From contig DJRT01000022.1 of assembly GCA_002437905.1 (NCBI GenBank), positions 1 through 18,836 on the forward strand: a stretch of DNA of 18,836 bases, written 5' to 3'. A model generated the notes under the pieces. That model saw only the letters and a program-made list of their open reading frames with translations. It ran no database searches and was not told the DNA's origin. Origin of the DNA: Ruminococcaceae bacterium UBA6353. GTDB lineage: Bacteria > Bacillota > Clostridia > Oscillospirales > Acutalibacteraceae. Below are positions 1 through 6,135 of the stretch, piece by piece. The position numbers were made by a program, and so were the translations under genes. How positions within the stretch are numbered: position 1 is the first letter of the stretch; each line of letters starts with the position of its first letter.

Positions 1-4
1 TGCA

Positions 5-22
5 ACATAATCAGTATTATGT
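5..22. repeat. Palindrome beside the recombinase gene, possible core site
   Basis: A perfect 7-bp inverted repeat (ACATAAT/ATTATGT) with a 4-nt loop CAGT lies 27 bp past the stop codon of the minus-strand tyrosine recombinase. Flanking bases extend the arms imperfectly to about 11 bp. Tyrosine recombinases bind paired inverted arms around a 6-8 bp crossover region, so this could be that enzyme's core site. It could also be a chance hairpin; only one copy is visible because the window ends here. Confidence 0.35.
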
Positions 23-49
23 GACGGGCGCCGGTTTCGGTGGCTTTTT

Positions 50-892
50 TCATAATATCAGCCGCATATTTTCCATCCGCTGACGGTGTTCTGTGCCGGT
101 GGAGATGATATAAATGCGGGTCGTATTGATGCTGCTGTGTCCGAGAATGTCGGCCAGTTTGGCAATGTCCTTTTCAATCCCGTAAAACACACGGGCAAAC
201 AGGTGGCGCAGATTATGCGGGAACACCTTCTGCGGGTTGACATTCGCCTCGGCGCACAGGGCTTTCATCTCCCGCCAGATGTTGGTGCGGCTTATCGGTT
301 TGCCTGTGCGGGTCACAAAAATCATACCGCTTTTAATATTTTGCTCTGCTGCGTAGCGGAGCAATTTTTGTTTCAGCTCTCTCACGATGAAAACCGACCG
401 GGTTTTCGCCTTGCAGTTCACCACCGCCTCGCCTTGCTTTACCGCTTCCACGGTGATATATTGCAGCTCGCTGACCCGGATGCCGGTGCCGCAGATGGTC
501 TGCAAGATGAGATTGAGTCGCTCATTGTGTTTGCGTTCGGCAGCTCTGCACAGCCGTGTGTACTCCGCTTTGGTCAGTTCCTTTTCCTCGGGGCAGAACA
601 CCTGCTGCTGCAGCTTCAGCGATTTTACCCGCAGATCGTGCCAGCCCAAAAAGCTGAACAGGCTGTTGATGCTGGCCAGCATGGAATTGACGCTCCGCAC
701 GGCGTAGGTTTCTTGTATATGCTTTTTGTACGCAATTACAGTTTCTTTTGTTACAACAGTATTCTGCGTATATATCGAAAACGCTTTTACATCACGAATA
801 TATTTCTCAATCGTTATTTTGCTCCTTTCCTCTAAGACAAGATGCTCCTTAAATTCGGCAATCGCTTTTGCCGTGATCGTTCTTCCTTTCAT
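50..892 (-). CDS. Tyrosine recombinase/integrase
   Basis: A 280-residue site-specific recombinase of the phage-integrase family, expected to cut and rejoin DNA through a tyrosine-DNA intermediate. The N-terminal part (about residues 8-95) looks like the SAM-like core-binding domain. The C-terminal catalytic domain keeps the signature residues: Arg139 in GTGIRVSEL, His226 and Arg229 in HNLRH, His252 in LGHSS and Tyr261 in TRIYI. A GGAGGT site lies 8 nt before the ATG. No arm-binding domain is visible and the protein is short, as in XerC/D-like or resolvase-type enzymes of mobile elements. It is convergent with nothing and faces away from the integrated element to its right, so it probably belongs to a different element extending left of the window. 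Family assignment is firm; its target is unknown. Confidence 0.9.
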   Translation of the reverse strand: MKGRTITAKAIAEFKEHLVLEERSKITIEKYIRDVKAFSIYTQNTVVTKETVIAYKKHIQETYAVRSVNSMLASINSLFSFLGWHDLRVKSLKLQQQVFCPEEKELTKAEYTRLCRAAERKHNERLNLILQTICGTGIRVSELQYITVEAVKQGEAVVNCKAKTRSVFIVRELKQKLLRYAAEQNIKSGMIFVTRTGKPISRTNIWREMKALCAEANVNPQKVFPHNLRHLFARVFYGIEKDIAKLADILGHSSINTTRIYIISTGTEHRQRMENMRLIL

Positions 893-1069
893 CCCGATTT
901 ACCTCCGAGTATTTTTTACTATTTTACCCGAAAAGTATGAAAACAAAATCGTCGCCCTCAAAAGGGTTGTGGTATGTTACCTTGGAACAAACGATATTGC
1001 AAGTCATTTTTGAGTTTCAGAAATCAAAAGATGGAAATGCGGTTCGCAGCAAAACGACTGTGTGGTTAA
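893..1069. other. Gene-free spacer between the recombinase and the integrated element
   Basis: No convincing gene is visible here. The part nearest the recombinase should hold its promoter; a TAAAAT-like -10 can be read on the minus strand about 30 bp before the start codon, but no good -35 accompanies it. Short open frames crossing this stretch lack ribosome-binding sites. Confidence 0.4.
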
Positions 1070-1096
1070 AATCTGCACCGCAGAAAACAAAGAAAA
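1070..1096 (+). repeat. Left attachment-site repeat (attL candidate)
   Basis: This matches 3479-3505 at 25 of 27 positions; the inner 20 bp, 1077-1096, are identical. It lies just upstream of the element's promoter. Being A-rich, it could be partly low-complexity, but the exact 20-bp match including ACCGCAG, placed at both ends of a xis-int gene set, argues for an att site. Confidence 0.75.
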
Positions 1097-1143
1097 TAGT
1101 ATTCCCCGAAACGGCCGAAAAATTCACTTAACTGCTCAAAGCC

Positions 1144-1172
1144 TTGACAAAGCTTTTACAGTGTGTTATACT
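1144..1172 (+). promoter_or_regulatory. Strong sigma-A promoter of the xis operon
   Basis: TTGACA (1144-1149), a 17-bp spacer and TATACT (1167-1172) form a near-perfect vegetative promoter. Transcription would start near 1180 and run through a leader of about 137 nt before the excisionase gene. Confidence 0.85.
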
Positions 1173-1221
1173 GCAGATAGCTAAGGACAACTGAATAAGT
1201 AAAAATCCAATTTTGAGTTTT

Positions 1222-1287
1222 AGACTCGCACTTACATAATCGTCGATGCAATGACACATCGTGATTTGAAGTGCGGGTCTTTTTTGT
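1222..1287 (+). terminator. Leader terminator between the promoter and xis
   Basis: GACTCGCACTT (1223-1233) pairs with AAGTGCGGGTC (1269-1279) with one G-U pair. A smaller nested hairpin (CGATG/CATCG) sits inside, and a T-run follows at 1280-1286. This is a textbook intrinsic terminator placed about 45 nt after the predicted transcription start and before the first gene, so it probably acts as an attenuator that must be read through for xis and int expression. Confidence 0.75.
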
Positions 1288-1316
1288 TTTGATCCGCAGA
1301 AAAGGATGGATCATAT

Positions 1317-1526
1317 ATGAAAACACCGATCTACAAAAGCTATGAAGACCTGCCGCTATACTTAAATGCCGAAACGATTTCAAAAGCTCTCGGCATTGCT
1401 ATCTCTTCGGCATACGAGCTGATGCAGGAAAAAGATTTCCCGACATTCAAGGTAGGCAGCCGCAAGCTCGTCGAAAAAGAAAAGTTCCGCAAGTGGGTGG
1501 ACGAACACTCCGGAGGCGGTAAATGA
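1317..1526 (+). CDS. Excisionase-like helix-turn-helix protein
   Basis: A 69-residue protein of the excisionase/MerR-like DNA-binding type. The segment around residues 16-50 (LNAETISKALGIAISSAYEL, then FPTFKVGSRKLV) is the usual pattern: a helix-turn-helix followed by a small wing with the VGSRK turn, ending in a short basic tail. Such proteins bend att DNA and steer the integrase towards excision. It is the first gene of the element, lies downstream of a leader terminator, and its TGA overlaps the next gene's ATG in an ATGA junction, so the two are probably translationally coupled. A GGATGG purine stretch precedes the ATG. Confidence 0.8.
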   Translation: MKTPIYKSYEDLPLYLNAETISKALGIAISSAYELMQEKDFPTFKVGSRKLVEKEKFRKWVDEHSGGGK

Positions 1527-1963
1527 AATATGATCGCTATCCGAAACGGGATGCGCTAAAGGATTATTTTCCTCTGCCGAATGAAATTTTCAGCTTGGGA
1601 CTCAGTGCCGGTGAGATCGCGGTATATGCGTATCTGATGCACTGTGAGGACAGGAAAACCTTTCAGTGCCATCCGAGCTACAAAACCATCGGGAATGCTG
1701 TCGGCATGAGCAAAAACACCGTCAGAAAATATGTGGACGGCCTGATTGAAAAGCGATTGATTACTGCCGAACCGACCGCCGTCATCACCCAAAAAGGCGA
1801 AAGGCGCAACGGCAATTTGCGCTATACGATACGCCCGATTGGAGAAGCGTTAGAGCAGTATTACGAAGAACGACTGATACGGCTGCACGAAGAAACACGG
1901 CGGCAGGCAGCTTTGAAAAAACTCGCTGAATTTGACCGTAAATACGGGAAATCGGCGGTTTGA
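1523..1963 (+). CDS. Helix-turn-helix protein, replication-initiator type
   Basis: A 146-residue protein with an N-terminal winged helix-turn-helix (about residues 20-85). The central motif, SYKTIGNAVGMSKNTVRKYV, resembles the HTH_36 domain common in replication initiators and regulators of Firmicute mobile elements. The C-terminal third is charged and helical (EALEQYYEERLIRLHEETRR). It overlaps the excisionase by 4 nt behind a GGAGG site. Full initiators of this type are usually longer, so this may be a short accessory regulator or a truncated Rep. The hairpins and direct repeats just downstream (1977-2149) would suit a DNA-binding target. The helix-turn-helix is clear; the replication role is inferred from context. 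Confidence 0.7.
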   Translation: MKYDRYPKRDALKDYFPLPNEIFSLGLSAGEIAVYAYLMHCEDRKTFQCHPSYKTIGNAVGMSKNTVRKYVDGLIEKRLITAEPTAVITQKGERRNGNLRYTIRPIGEALEQYYEERLIRLHEETRRQAALKKLAEFDRKYGKSAV

Positions 1964-1976
1964 CGGCAGTTTTACG

Positions 1977-2149
1977 GCTTGTCCGAAAACAAGCAGGAGA
2001 AAGCGAGGGGTTGCCTTGCTTTCCCCTCGCAAGGAAACAGCGGACGGCAACGCCGACCGCACAAGGCTTTGCAGGGCGTTTAAGGACGGTAATAAAAACG
2101 GTAATTTAGGGGTTACTCGAATTTTGACCTCGTAGATTTAGGGGTTGCT
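1977..2149 (+). repeat. Hairpin and direct-repeat region, origin- or oriT-like
   Basis: In this gene-free stretch, GCTTGT/ACAAGC forms a hairpin (1977-1994) and GCGAGGGG/CCCCTCGC another (2003-2030). ACGGTAAT is repeated at 2086-2093 and 2098-2105, and ATTTAGGGGTTRCT at 2104-2117 and 2136-2149. Iteron-like repeats beside stem-loops, right after a Rep-like gene, are what a replication or transfer origin looks like. Two copies per repeat is few, so operator or simple regulatory functions remain possible. Confidence 0.45.
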
Positions 2150-2224
2150 GAAATTTCCGCGGATTTTGCTGGATATTCGGAGAGGTGTGTGGTATTGTGT
2201 TGGGCTTGGAAAGGAGCGATGTCT

Positions 2225-3439
2225 ATGCAGAGAAAGCTACTGACAAACGGCAATGCTTTCAAGCGCACCGACGGGCGCTGGTGCGGTGTGGTGTGGTATA
2301 TGGATGAGCGCGGAGAAAGGAAACGCAAGAGCTTTTCCGGCACGACCAAAGCAGAGGTCAACAAAAAGATAACCGAGTACATTGCGGACTTTGAAAACGA
2401 GATTGTAGAGTCGGACGAGTCCAAGAAAGCGCTACAAGACAGTATGCAAAATTGGTTACAAGTCTTCAAATTCCCGTCCGTGGAGCAGACCACCTACGAC
2501 CGCTGCGAATGCAGCGCAAAAAATCAGATCTATCCGCTGATTGGCGAAAAGGCTGTCGGAGATATTACAGCAGTCGATATCAAAAATCTACTCAACTATT
2601 GGATGAACAAGGGCTATGCCTACACCACCGTCAAGAAAGCGTATGTGGTACTGAACGAATACTTCCGGTATCTCTATCGGGAAGAACTGATCCCAAAAAA
2701 TCCGCTGGCGAATGTGGAAATGATAAAGAAAAGCAATTTTCTGTCGGCACAGAACAAAGAAAACTTACCGGAGTGCGAAACAGTAACGATCTTCACGCCG
2801 GAGGAAATTGAAAAGTTCAAAGCGGAAGCATTCCGTACATTCAAAGACGGCAAACGCAAATATCAACAGGCGGCAGCGTACATCTTGATGCTCAACACCG
2901 GCTTGCGTACCGGCGAATTACTTGGTCTGCTGAACAGCGACATTGATCTTGAAAATAAAACGCTGACGGTGCGACAGGGCGTAAAGGAAGTGGCAAGACG
3001 AAACGGCGCAGAGCTCACCAGCGGGCGGGAGGTGAAAATCGGAAAGCCGAAAAGCGCCACCAGCAAGCGCACCGTGCCGCTGAATCGGACGGCAGTGGAA
3101 ATGATCGAGGATCTGCGCCGAGAGACCTATTTCGGCGAAAATACGCCCCTTGTGGCGGACGGAAACGGCGGCTACACCAGACCGGTGAATTTCCGCAAGC
3201 GGTACTACCGGATCCTCAAGGCGGCGGGAATCAAGCAAAAAGGGTTGCATAGTTTACGGCACACCTTCGCCACGAACTTGGTGAACGGGCAAAAGCAGTC
3301 GGACGGGACGATACGGGCGCTGTCGCCCCGACAGGTGGCCGACCTGTTGGGACACAGCACCTCTCAAATCACCGAACTTTACTATGTCAAAAAGGATACA
3401 GCAAGGCTGAACGGGATTACCGAAGGCTTTGAGATATAA
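2225..3439 (+). CDS. int: Integrase of the 2.4-kb element (tyrosine recombinase)
   Basis: A 404-residue phage/ICE-type tyrosine integrase. I chose the ATG at 2225 because AAGGAG lies 8 nt upstream; the in-frame ATG at 2219 and GTG at 2189 are too close to it or precede it. About residues 10-50 resemble the AP2-like arm-binding domain, residues 70-160 a SAM-like core-binding domain, and 190-400 the catalytic domain. Visible catalytic residues are Arg228 (TGLRTGEL), a Lys near 276-281, His342 and Arg345 (HSLRHTFA), His377 (LLGHST) and Tyr386 or Tyr387 (ITELYY). The length is usual for Tn916-like and Tn1549-like integrases. The stop codon is 40 bp from the right-hand att repeat, as expected when an integrase gene abuts its own end. 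It appears intact. Confidence 0.9.
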   Translation: MQRKLLTNGNAFKRTDGRWCGVVWYMDERGERKRKSFSGTTKAEVNKKITEYIADFENEIVESDESKKALQDSMQNWLQVFKFPSVEQTTYDRCECSAKNQIYPLIGEKAVGDITAVDIKNLLNYWMNKGYAYTTVKKAYVVLNEYFRYLYREELIPKNPLANVEMIKKSNFLSAQNKENLPECETVTIFTPEEIEKFKAEAFRTFKDGKRKYQQAAAYILMLNTGLRTGELLGLLNSDIDLENKTLTVRQGVKEVARRNGAELTSGREVKIGKPKSATSKRTVPLNRTAVEMIEDLRRETYFGENTPLVADGNGGYTRPVNFRKRYYRILKAAGIKQKGLHSLRHTFATNLVNGQKQSDGTIRALSPRQVADLLGHSTSQITELYYVKKDTARLNGITEGFEI

Positions 3440-3447
3440 GCTGAAAA

Positions 3448-3477
3448 TGCCCACCCGAGTAGTTGCTCTGGTGGGCA
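3448..3477 (+). terminator. Hairpin after the integrase gene
   Basis: TGCCCACC (3448-3455) pairs with GGTGGGCA (3470-3477), and GAG/CTC extends the stem inwards. It starts 8 nt after the integrase stop. No real T-run follows, so termination may be weak; a role in RNA stability is equally possible. Confidence 0.5.
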
Positions 3478-3478
3478 G

Positions 3479-3505
3479 AATTTGTACCGCAGAAAACAAA
3501 GAAAA
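3479..3505 (+). repeat. Right attachment-site repeat (attR candidate)
   Basis: This matches 1070-1096 at 25 of 27 positions, with 3486-3505 identical to 1077-1096. It directly abuts a chromosomal terminator hairpin (3505-3531), which suggests that the element's target is the base of an intergenic terminator. Confidence 0.75.
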
Positions 3506-3539
3506 GCTCCGACTGAACCTCAGCCGGAGCTAAAATTTT
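3505..3539 (+). terminator. Terminator-like hairpin next to attR
   Basis: AGCTCCG pairs with CGGAGCT, and CTGA/TCAG extends the stem past one mismatch. A short TAAAATTTT follows. It may have ended transcription of the gene that lay left of the element before insertion, or be bidirectional. The rest of 3540-3666 shows no gene. Confidence 0.5.
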
Positions 3540-3666
3540 GATGCTGTATTGATGATGGTGCAGACGGAATGGTTGTCACCGGATGCCGCCGGATGGGAAA
3601 TCAGCCCCATTTTTGCGCATCAAAATGCGGCAAAGCAGACCGTGCGCCGTCCTCGGAAACGCAAAG

Positions 3667-3702
3667 AAAAAGCCCTGAAACCCAGCGGCTTCAAGGCTTT
3701 TT
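3667..3702 (-). terminator. Terminator of the tRNA operon
   Basis: On the minus strand AAAAAGCC pairs with GGCTTTTT, with inner TGAA/TTCA pairs, so the T-run is part of the 3' arm. It begins 3 nt after the encoded CCA of tRNA-Trp. Confidence 0.75.
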
Positions 3703-3705
3703 CGG

Positions 3706-3781
3706 TGGCAGGGGCAGAAGGGCTCGAACCCTCGGCACGCGGTTTTGGAGACCGCTGCTCTACCAACTGAGCTATGCCCCT
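3706..3781 (-). tRNA. tRNA-Trp (CCA anticodon)
   Basis: A 76-nt cloverleaf with acceptor AGGGGCA/TGCCCCT, D-arm GCTC...GAGC, anticodon stem GCGGT/ACCGC, loop CTCCAAA giving anticodon CCA, and a T-loop read as GGTTCGAGCC. Discriminator G and CCA are encoded. It is second in a two-tRNA transcript. Confidence 0.95.
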
Positions 3782-3787
3782 ATATGG

Positions 3788-3812
3788 ACGGTGTCCGCTG
3801 TGCGGACACCGT
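3788..3812. repeat. Perfect hairpin between the two tRNA genes
   Basis: An 11-bp perfect stem (ACGGTGTCCGC/GCGGACACCGT) with a TGT loop. It lies in the tRNA spacer without a T-run, so it may mark an RNase processing site in the precursor rather than a terminator. Confidence 0.6.
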
Positions 3813-3820
3813 TGGATGAC

Positions 3821-3897
3821 TGGTGGGCCTTCAGGGACTTGAACCCGGGACAAACCGGTTATGAGCCGGTTGCTCTAACCAACTGAGCTAAAGGCCC
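3821..3897 (-). tRNA. tRNA with CAU anticodon, probably elongator Met
   Basis: A 77-nt cloverleaf with acceptor GGGCCTT/AAGGCCC, anticodon stem ACCGG/CCGGT, loop CTCATAA giving anticodon CAT, and encoded CCA. The paired 1-72 position rules out initiator tRNA. Elongator Met is my first choice, but tRNA-Ile2 (lysidine-modified CAU) cannot be excluded by eye. Confidence 0.9.
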
Positions 3898-3940
3898 ATA
3901 AGGGCCGGCCACCGACTGGCCGGTGGCCGGTACGAATGCT

Positions 3941-3968
3941 ATTTTACCACAAAACCGCGCAATGTCAA
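3941..3968 (-). promoter_or_regulatory. Promoter of the tRNA operon
   Basis: On the minus strand TTGACA (3968-3963), a 16-bp spacer and TAAAAT (3946-3941). A consensus -35 and near-consensus -10 fit a strong stable-RNA promoter. It lies within 50 bp of the stop codon of the ECF gene upstream. Confidence 0.85.
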
Positions 3969-4014
3969 GTCTTTTTTCGTATTTGCGGCAGATTTGCGGC
4001 ACAAAAACGCCGTA

Positions 4015-4527
4015 TTACACCATTTTCTGCAGACGGCGCTTCAGCCCGGCGCGGTCAAACACCAGCGCCAGCACCAGATACAGTGCACCGCCGGCACTTT
4101 CCTGGATCAGATTAGGCAGGATCTCCGTTACAGCGGCTGCTGGGCCATACAAAATGGCCGCGGTCACGAAATACCCGGCAATGCCGATCAAACCGGCCAG
4201 AACGACCGCAATGCCATTGCGGCGGCAAAGGATGCGCTCATTGCGGCAGGTAAAAGGCAGCACCATCAGCGCCTTGATCACCGCAGTAAAGGGTGCCCAG
4301 AGCATGGCGCCGGAGAGAATATCCGCCAGCGCACCGCCGATCCCCGCGGCAGCCATGGCATACGGCAGCGGCAACATGGAGGCGGCAACATAAATCATCG
4401 TATCCCCCAGGTGGATATAGCCGTCATTGAGGCCAGTCGGAATGTGCAGCACATAGGCGGTCATCAGCATGATCAATGCCGCAAAAAGTGCCGCCAAGGT
4501 GACCAAGCGCAACTGTTTGTTTTTCAT
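4015..4527 (-). CDS. ECF transporter S component, probably vitamin B6
   Basis: A 170-residue very hydrophobic protein with about five to six membrane segments; the N-terminus LVTLAALFAALIMLMTAYVL is the first. The conserved-looking loops (GYIHLGDTMIYVAASMLPLP, GALADILSGAMLWAPFTAVI) are the pattern of energy-coupling-factor S components, which bind a vitamin and dock on a shared EcfAA'T module. No EcfA or EcfT gene is here, so it would use the shared module encoded elsewhere. It directly follows a pyridoxal kinase gene (17-nt gap, GGGAGAGG site), which suggests that the substrate is pyridoxine or a relative. Family is firm; substrate is inferred from context only. Confidence 0.8.
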   Translation of the reverse strand: MKNKQLRLVTLAALFAALIMLMTAYVLHIPTGLNDGYIHLGDTMIYVAASMLPLPYAMAAAGIGGALADILSGAMLWAPFTAVIKALMVLPFTCRNERILCRRNGIAVVLAGLIGIAGYFVTAAILYGPAAAVTEILPNLIQESAGGALYLVLALVFDRAGLKRRLQKMV

Positions 4528-4543
4528 AAGTACCTCTCCCTTT

Positions 4544-5410
4544 TTATTTTGCTGAAAGTGATGCTAAAAACGGCTCAAAGAGAATTCCCTCCTGCTCGGG
4601 GGAACCCGCCTGCGCCGTATAGACAGCCGAACGGTAAACAAACGCCGCAGCAGCGGCAACCGCTGCGTGCAGCTCCTCGCCCCGCAGCAGGGCGCCGCAC
4701 AGCACGGCAGAAAATACATCTCCCGTACCGGCAAAGCTACGATCGACCCGCTGCACCGGCATATGTGCCGGTGGCCGGCCGGTCTCATACACGGCGTTTT
4801 CCAGCTGCTCTCCGCAGGGAATGCCGGTGATCACCGCTGCGCCGCAGCCAAGTGCCAGCAGCTTCTGCCCTACACGATCAATCGCCTGCACACGCGCACC
4901 TTCGGGCAGCGCCAGCAGGGAATGATACTCCTCGCCGGCCAGCAGGCAGGCCTCTGTCAAATTCGGCGTGGCTACCGTAGCCAGCGCCAGCAGGCGGCGC
5001 ATCGCAGCCGCCAAAGCAGGTGTACAGGTGCTATACAGGCGGCCATGGTCCGCCATGGCAGGATCCACCAGGACGGGCGCTCCGCGCTGTCTGGCCTGCT
5101 GCAGCAGCGGTTCCAGCAGCGACACCTGCCGCTCGTTCCCCAAAAAGCCGGTGAAAACCGCATCCGGCTGCAGGCCGATGTGCTGCCAATGCGCCAGATA
5201 CGGCGCAATATCCGCGGTCAGATCCCGGATATACGGCTGCTCATAGCCCGTGTGTGCCGAGAGCAGCACCGTTGGCAGCGGACAAGCCTGAAAGCCCATG
5301 GCCGACAGGATCGGCAGCGCCACTGCCAGCGAACAGCGGCCAAAGCCGGACAGATCGCTGACGCAGGCCACGCGCGGCAGCATGGCAGCCGGCCTTTGCT
5401 GCTGGCTCAT
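4544..5410 (-). CDS. Pyridoxal/pyridoxamine kinase
   Basis: A 288-residue ribokinase-fold kinase that should phosphorylate pyridoxal, pyridoxine or pyridoxamine with ATP in the salvage route to PLP. The N-terminal SDLSGFGRCSLAVALPIL, the VLVDPAMADHGRLY stretch (about residues 117-130), ATPNLTEA, and the C-terminal RSFAGTGDVFSAVLCGALL with the catalytic Asp of GTGD are those of the PdxK/PdxY/ThiD group. Its ATG overlaps the plsY stop (ATGA), with GGGGGAG upstream, so it is translationally coupled. The ECF S gene that follows supports B6 salvage. A hydroxymethylpyrimidine kinase role is the main alternative. Confidence 0.85.
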   Translation of the reverse strand: MSQQQRPAAMLPRVACVSDLSGFGRCSLAVALPILSAMGFQACPLPTVLLSAHTGYEQPYIRDLTADIAPYLAHWQHIGLQPDAVFTGFLGNERQVSLLEPLLQQARQRGAPVLVDPAMADHGRLYSTCTPALAAAMRRLLALATVATPNLTEACLLAGEEYHSLLALPEGARVQAIDRVGQKLLALGCGAAVITGIPCGEQLENAVYETGRPPAHMPVQRVDRSFAGTGDVFSAVLCGALLRGEELHAAVAAAAAFVYRSAVYTAQAGSPEQEGILFEPFLASLSAK

Positions 5411-6114
5411 GGCTTGGTCTCCCCCAGCCGTCGCTCCGTTCCCTCGGCAATGCGGCGCATATTGGCACCATGCTTCCAGATCACAATGGCTGCGATCAGG
5501 CCGGAAAGCACGGTACAGAAAATCACCGCGGCCGTAGGCATTTTATCCACCCACAGGCGGAAAACGAGCGTCAGCACCGGCACATAGCTGGCCGCCAGCA
5601 CCGAGCCGAGCGACACCATGCGGCTGATGGCCACCGTGACCAAAAACAGCAGCAGCCCCAGCACGGCGATACGCCAATCCAGCACAAAGAACATCCCCAG
5701 CGTGGCCATGACGCCCTTACCGCCGCGGAAGCCGTAGAAGACCGGGAACATATGCCCGATGACACAGCAAAGACCGCCGAGATACCCACCGATCAGGTGG
5801 GCGGCATCCGGCGCAAAGGTGCGCAGCTCCGCCGGCACCTCCCCGGACAAATTCAGGTTGGCCATCAGGTAGCTGCCCACCATCACCGCCAGGATCCCTT
5901 TGCCAAGGTCACCAACGGCGGTGAGAACCGCCGGCAGCACCCCCTGCGAACGCAGCACATTGGTGGCGCCGGCATTGCCGCTGCCCACCGTGCGGATATC
6001 CTTATTGGAAAACAGGCGCGTAACGATGATCGCCCAATTGATACTACCCAACAGGTAGGCGATGATCGCTGTCAGCAGCAGCGACAGCCAGCTATTGCTC
6101 AGAAAAGCCCACAT
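5407..6114 (-). CDS. plsY: Glycerol-3-phosphate acyltransferase PlsY
   Basis: A membrane enzyme that acylates glycerol-3-phosphate from acyl-phosphate, the first step of phospholipid synthesis. It shows the PlsY signatures GSGNAGATNVLRS and FRGGKGVMATLG and several membrane segments. I place the start at the ATG at 6114 (235 residues), because GGAGGG lies 7 nt before it; the upstream in-frame ATG at 6129 would put that Shine-Dalgarno site inside the gene. It follows der by 21 nt and overlaps the pyridoxal kinase gene by 4 nt. der next to plsY is a common Clostridia arrangement. Confidence 0.95.
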   Translation of the reverse strand: MWAFLSNSWLSLLLTAIIAYLLGSINWAIIVTRLFSNKDIRTVGSGNAGATNVLRSQGVLPAVLTAVGDLGKGILAVMVGSYLMANLNLSGEVPAELRTFAPDAAHLIGGYLGGLCCVIGHMFPVFYGFRGGKGVMATLGMFFVLDWRIAVLGLLLFLVTVAISRMVSLGSVLAASYVPVLTLVFRLWVDKMPTAAVIFCTVLSGLIAAIVIWKHGANMRRIAEGTERRLGETKP

Positions 6115-6135
6115 GCTATTTCCCTCCATGCAGGA

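Larger units (their letters stand above)
1070..3505 (+). mobile_element. Minimal integrated element bounded by a 27-bp direct repeat
   Basis: The two ends carry the same 27-bp sequence with two mismatches, of which 20 bp (ACCGCAGAAAACAAAGAAAA) are identical. Excision across the 20-bp core would release a 2,409-bp circle. Inside, all on the plus strand, are an excisionase-like protein, a helix-turn-helix protein overlapping it by 4 nt, a hairpin- and repeat-rich stretch, and a 404-residue integrase whose stop codon is 40 bp from the right repeat. That gene order and the integrase next to one end are typical of integrative mobilizable elements. No relaxase, coupling protein or cargo gene is visible, so this is either a stripped remnant or a very small satellite that borrows transfer functions. 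Base composition is more A+T-rich than the core genes to the right. Confidence 0.75.

Noticed and set aside
86..835. A 249-codon plus-strand frame opposite the tyrosine recombinase
   Set aside because: It is the shadow of a gene with all catalytic residues on the minus strand.
3540..3666. A possible gene or RNA between attR and the tRNA operon terminator
   Set aside because: I see no start with a ribosome-binding site, no cloverleaf and no promoter; short frames here run into the tRNAs.
3706..3897. tRNA genes as the integration target of the 2.4-kb element
   Set aside because: The direct repeat lies about 200 bp from the nearest tRNA and shares no sequence with either tRNA 3' end.
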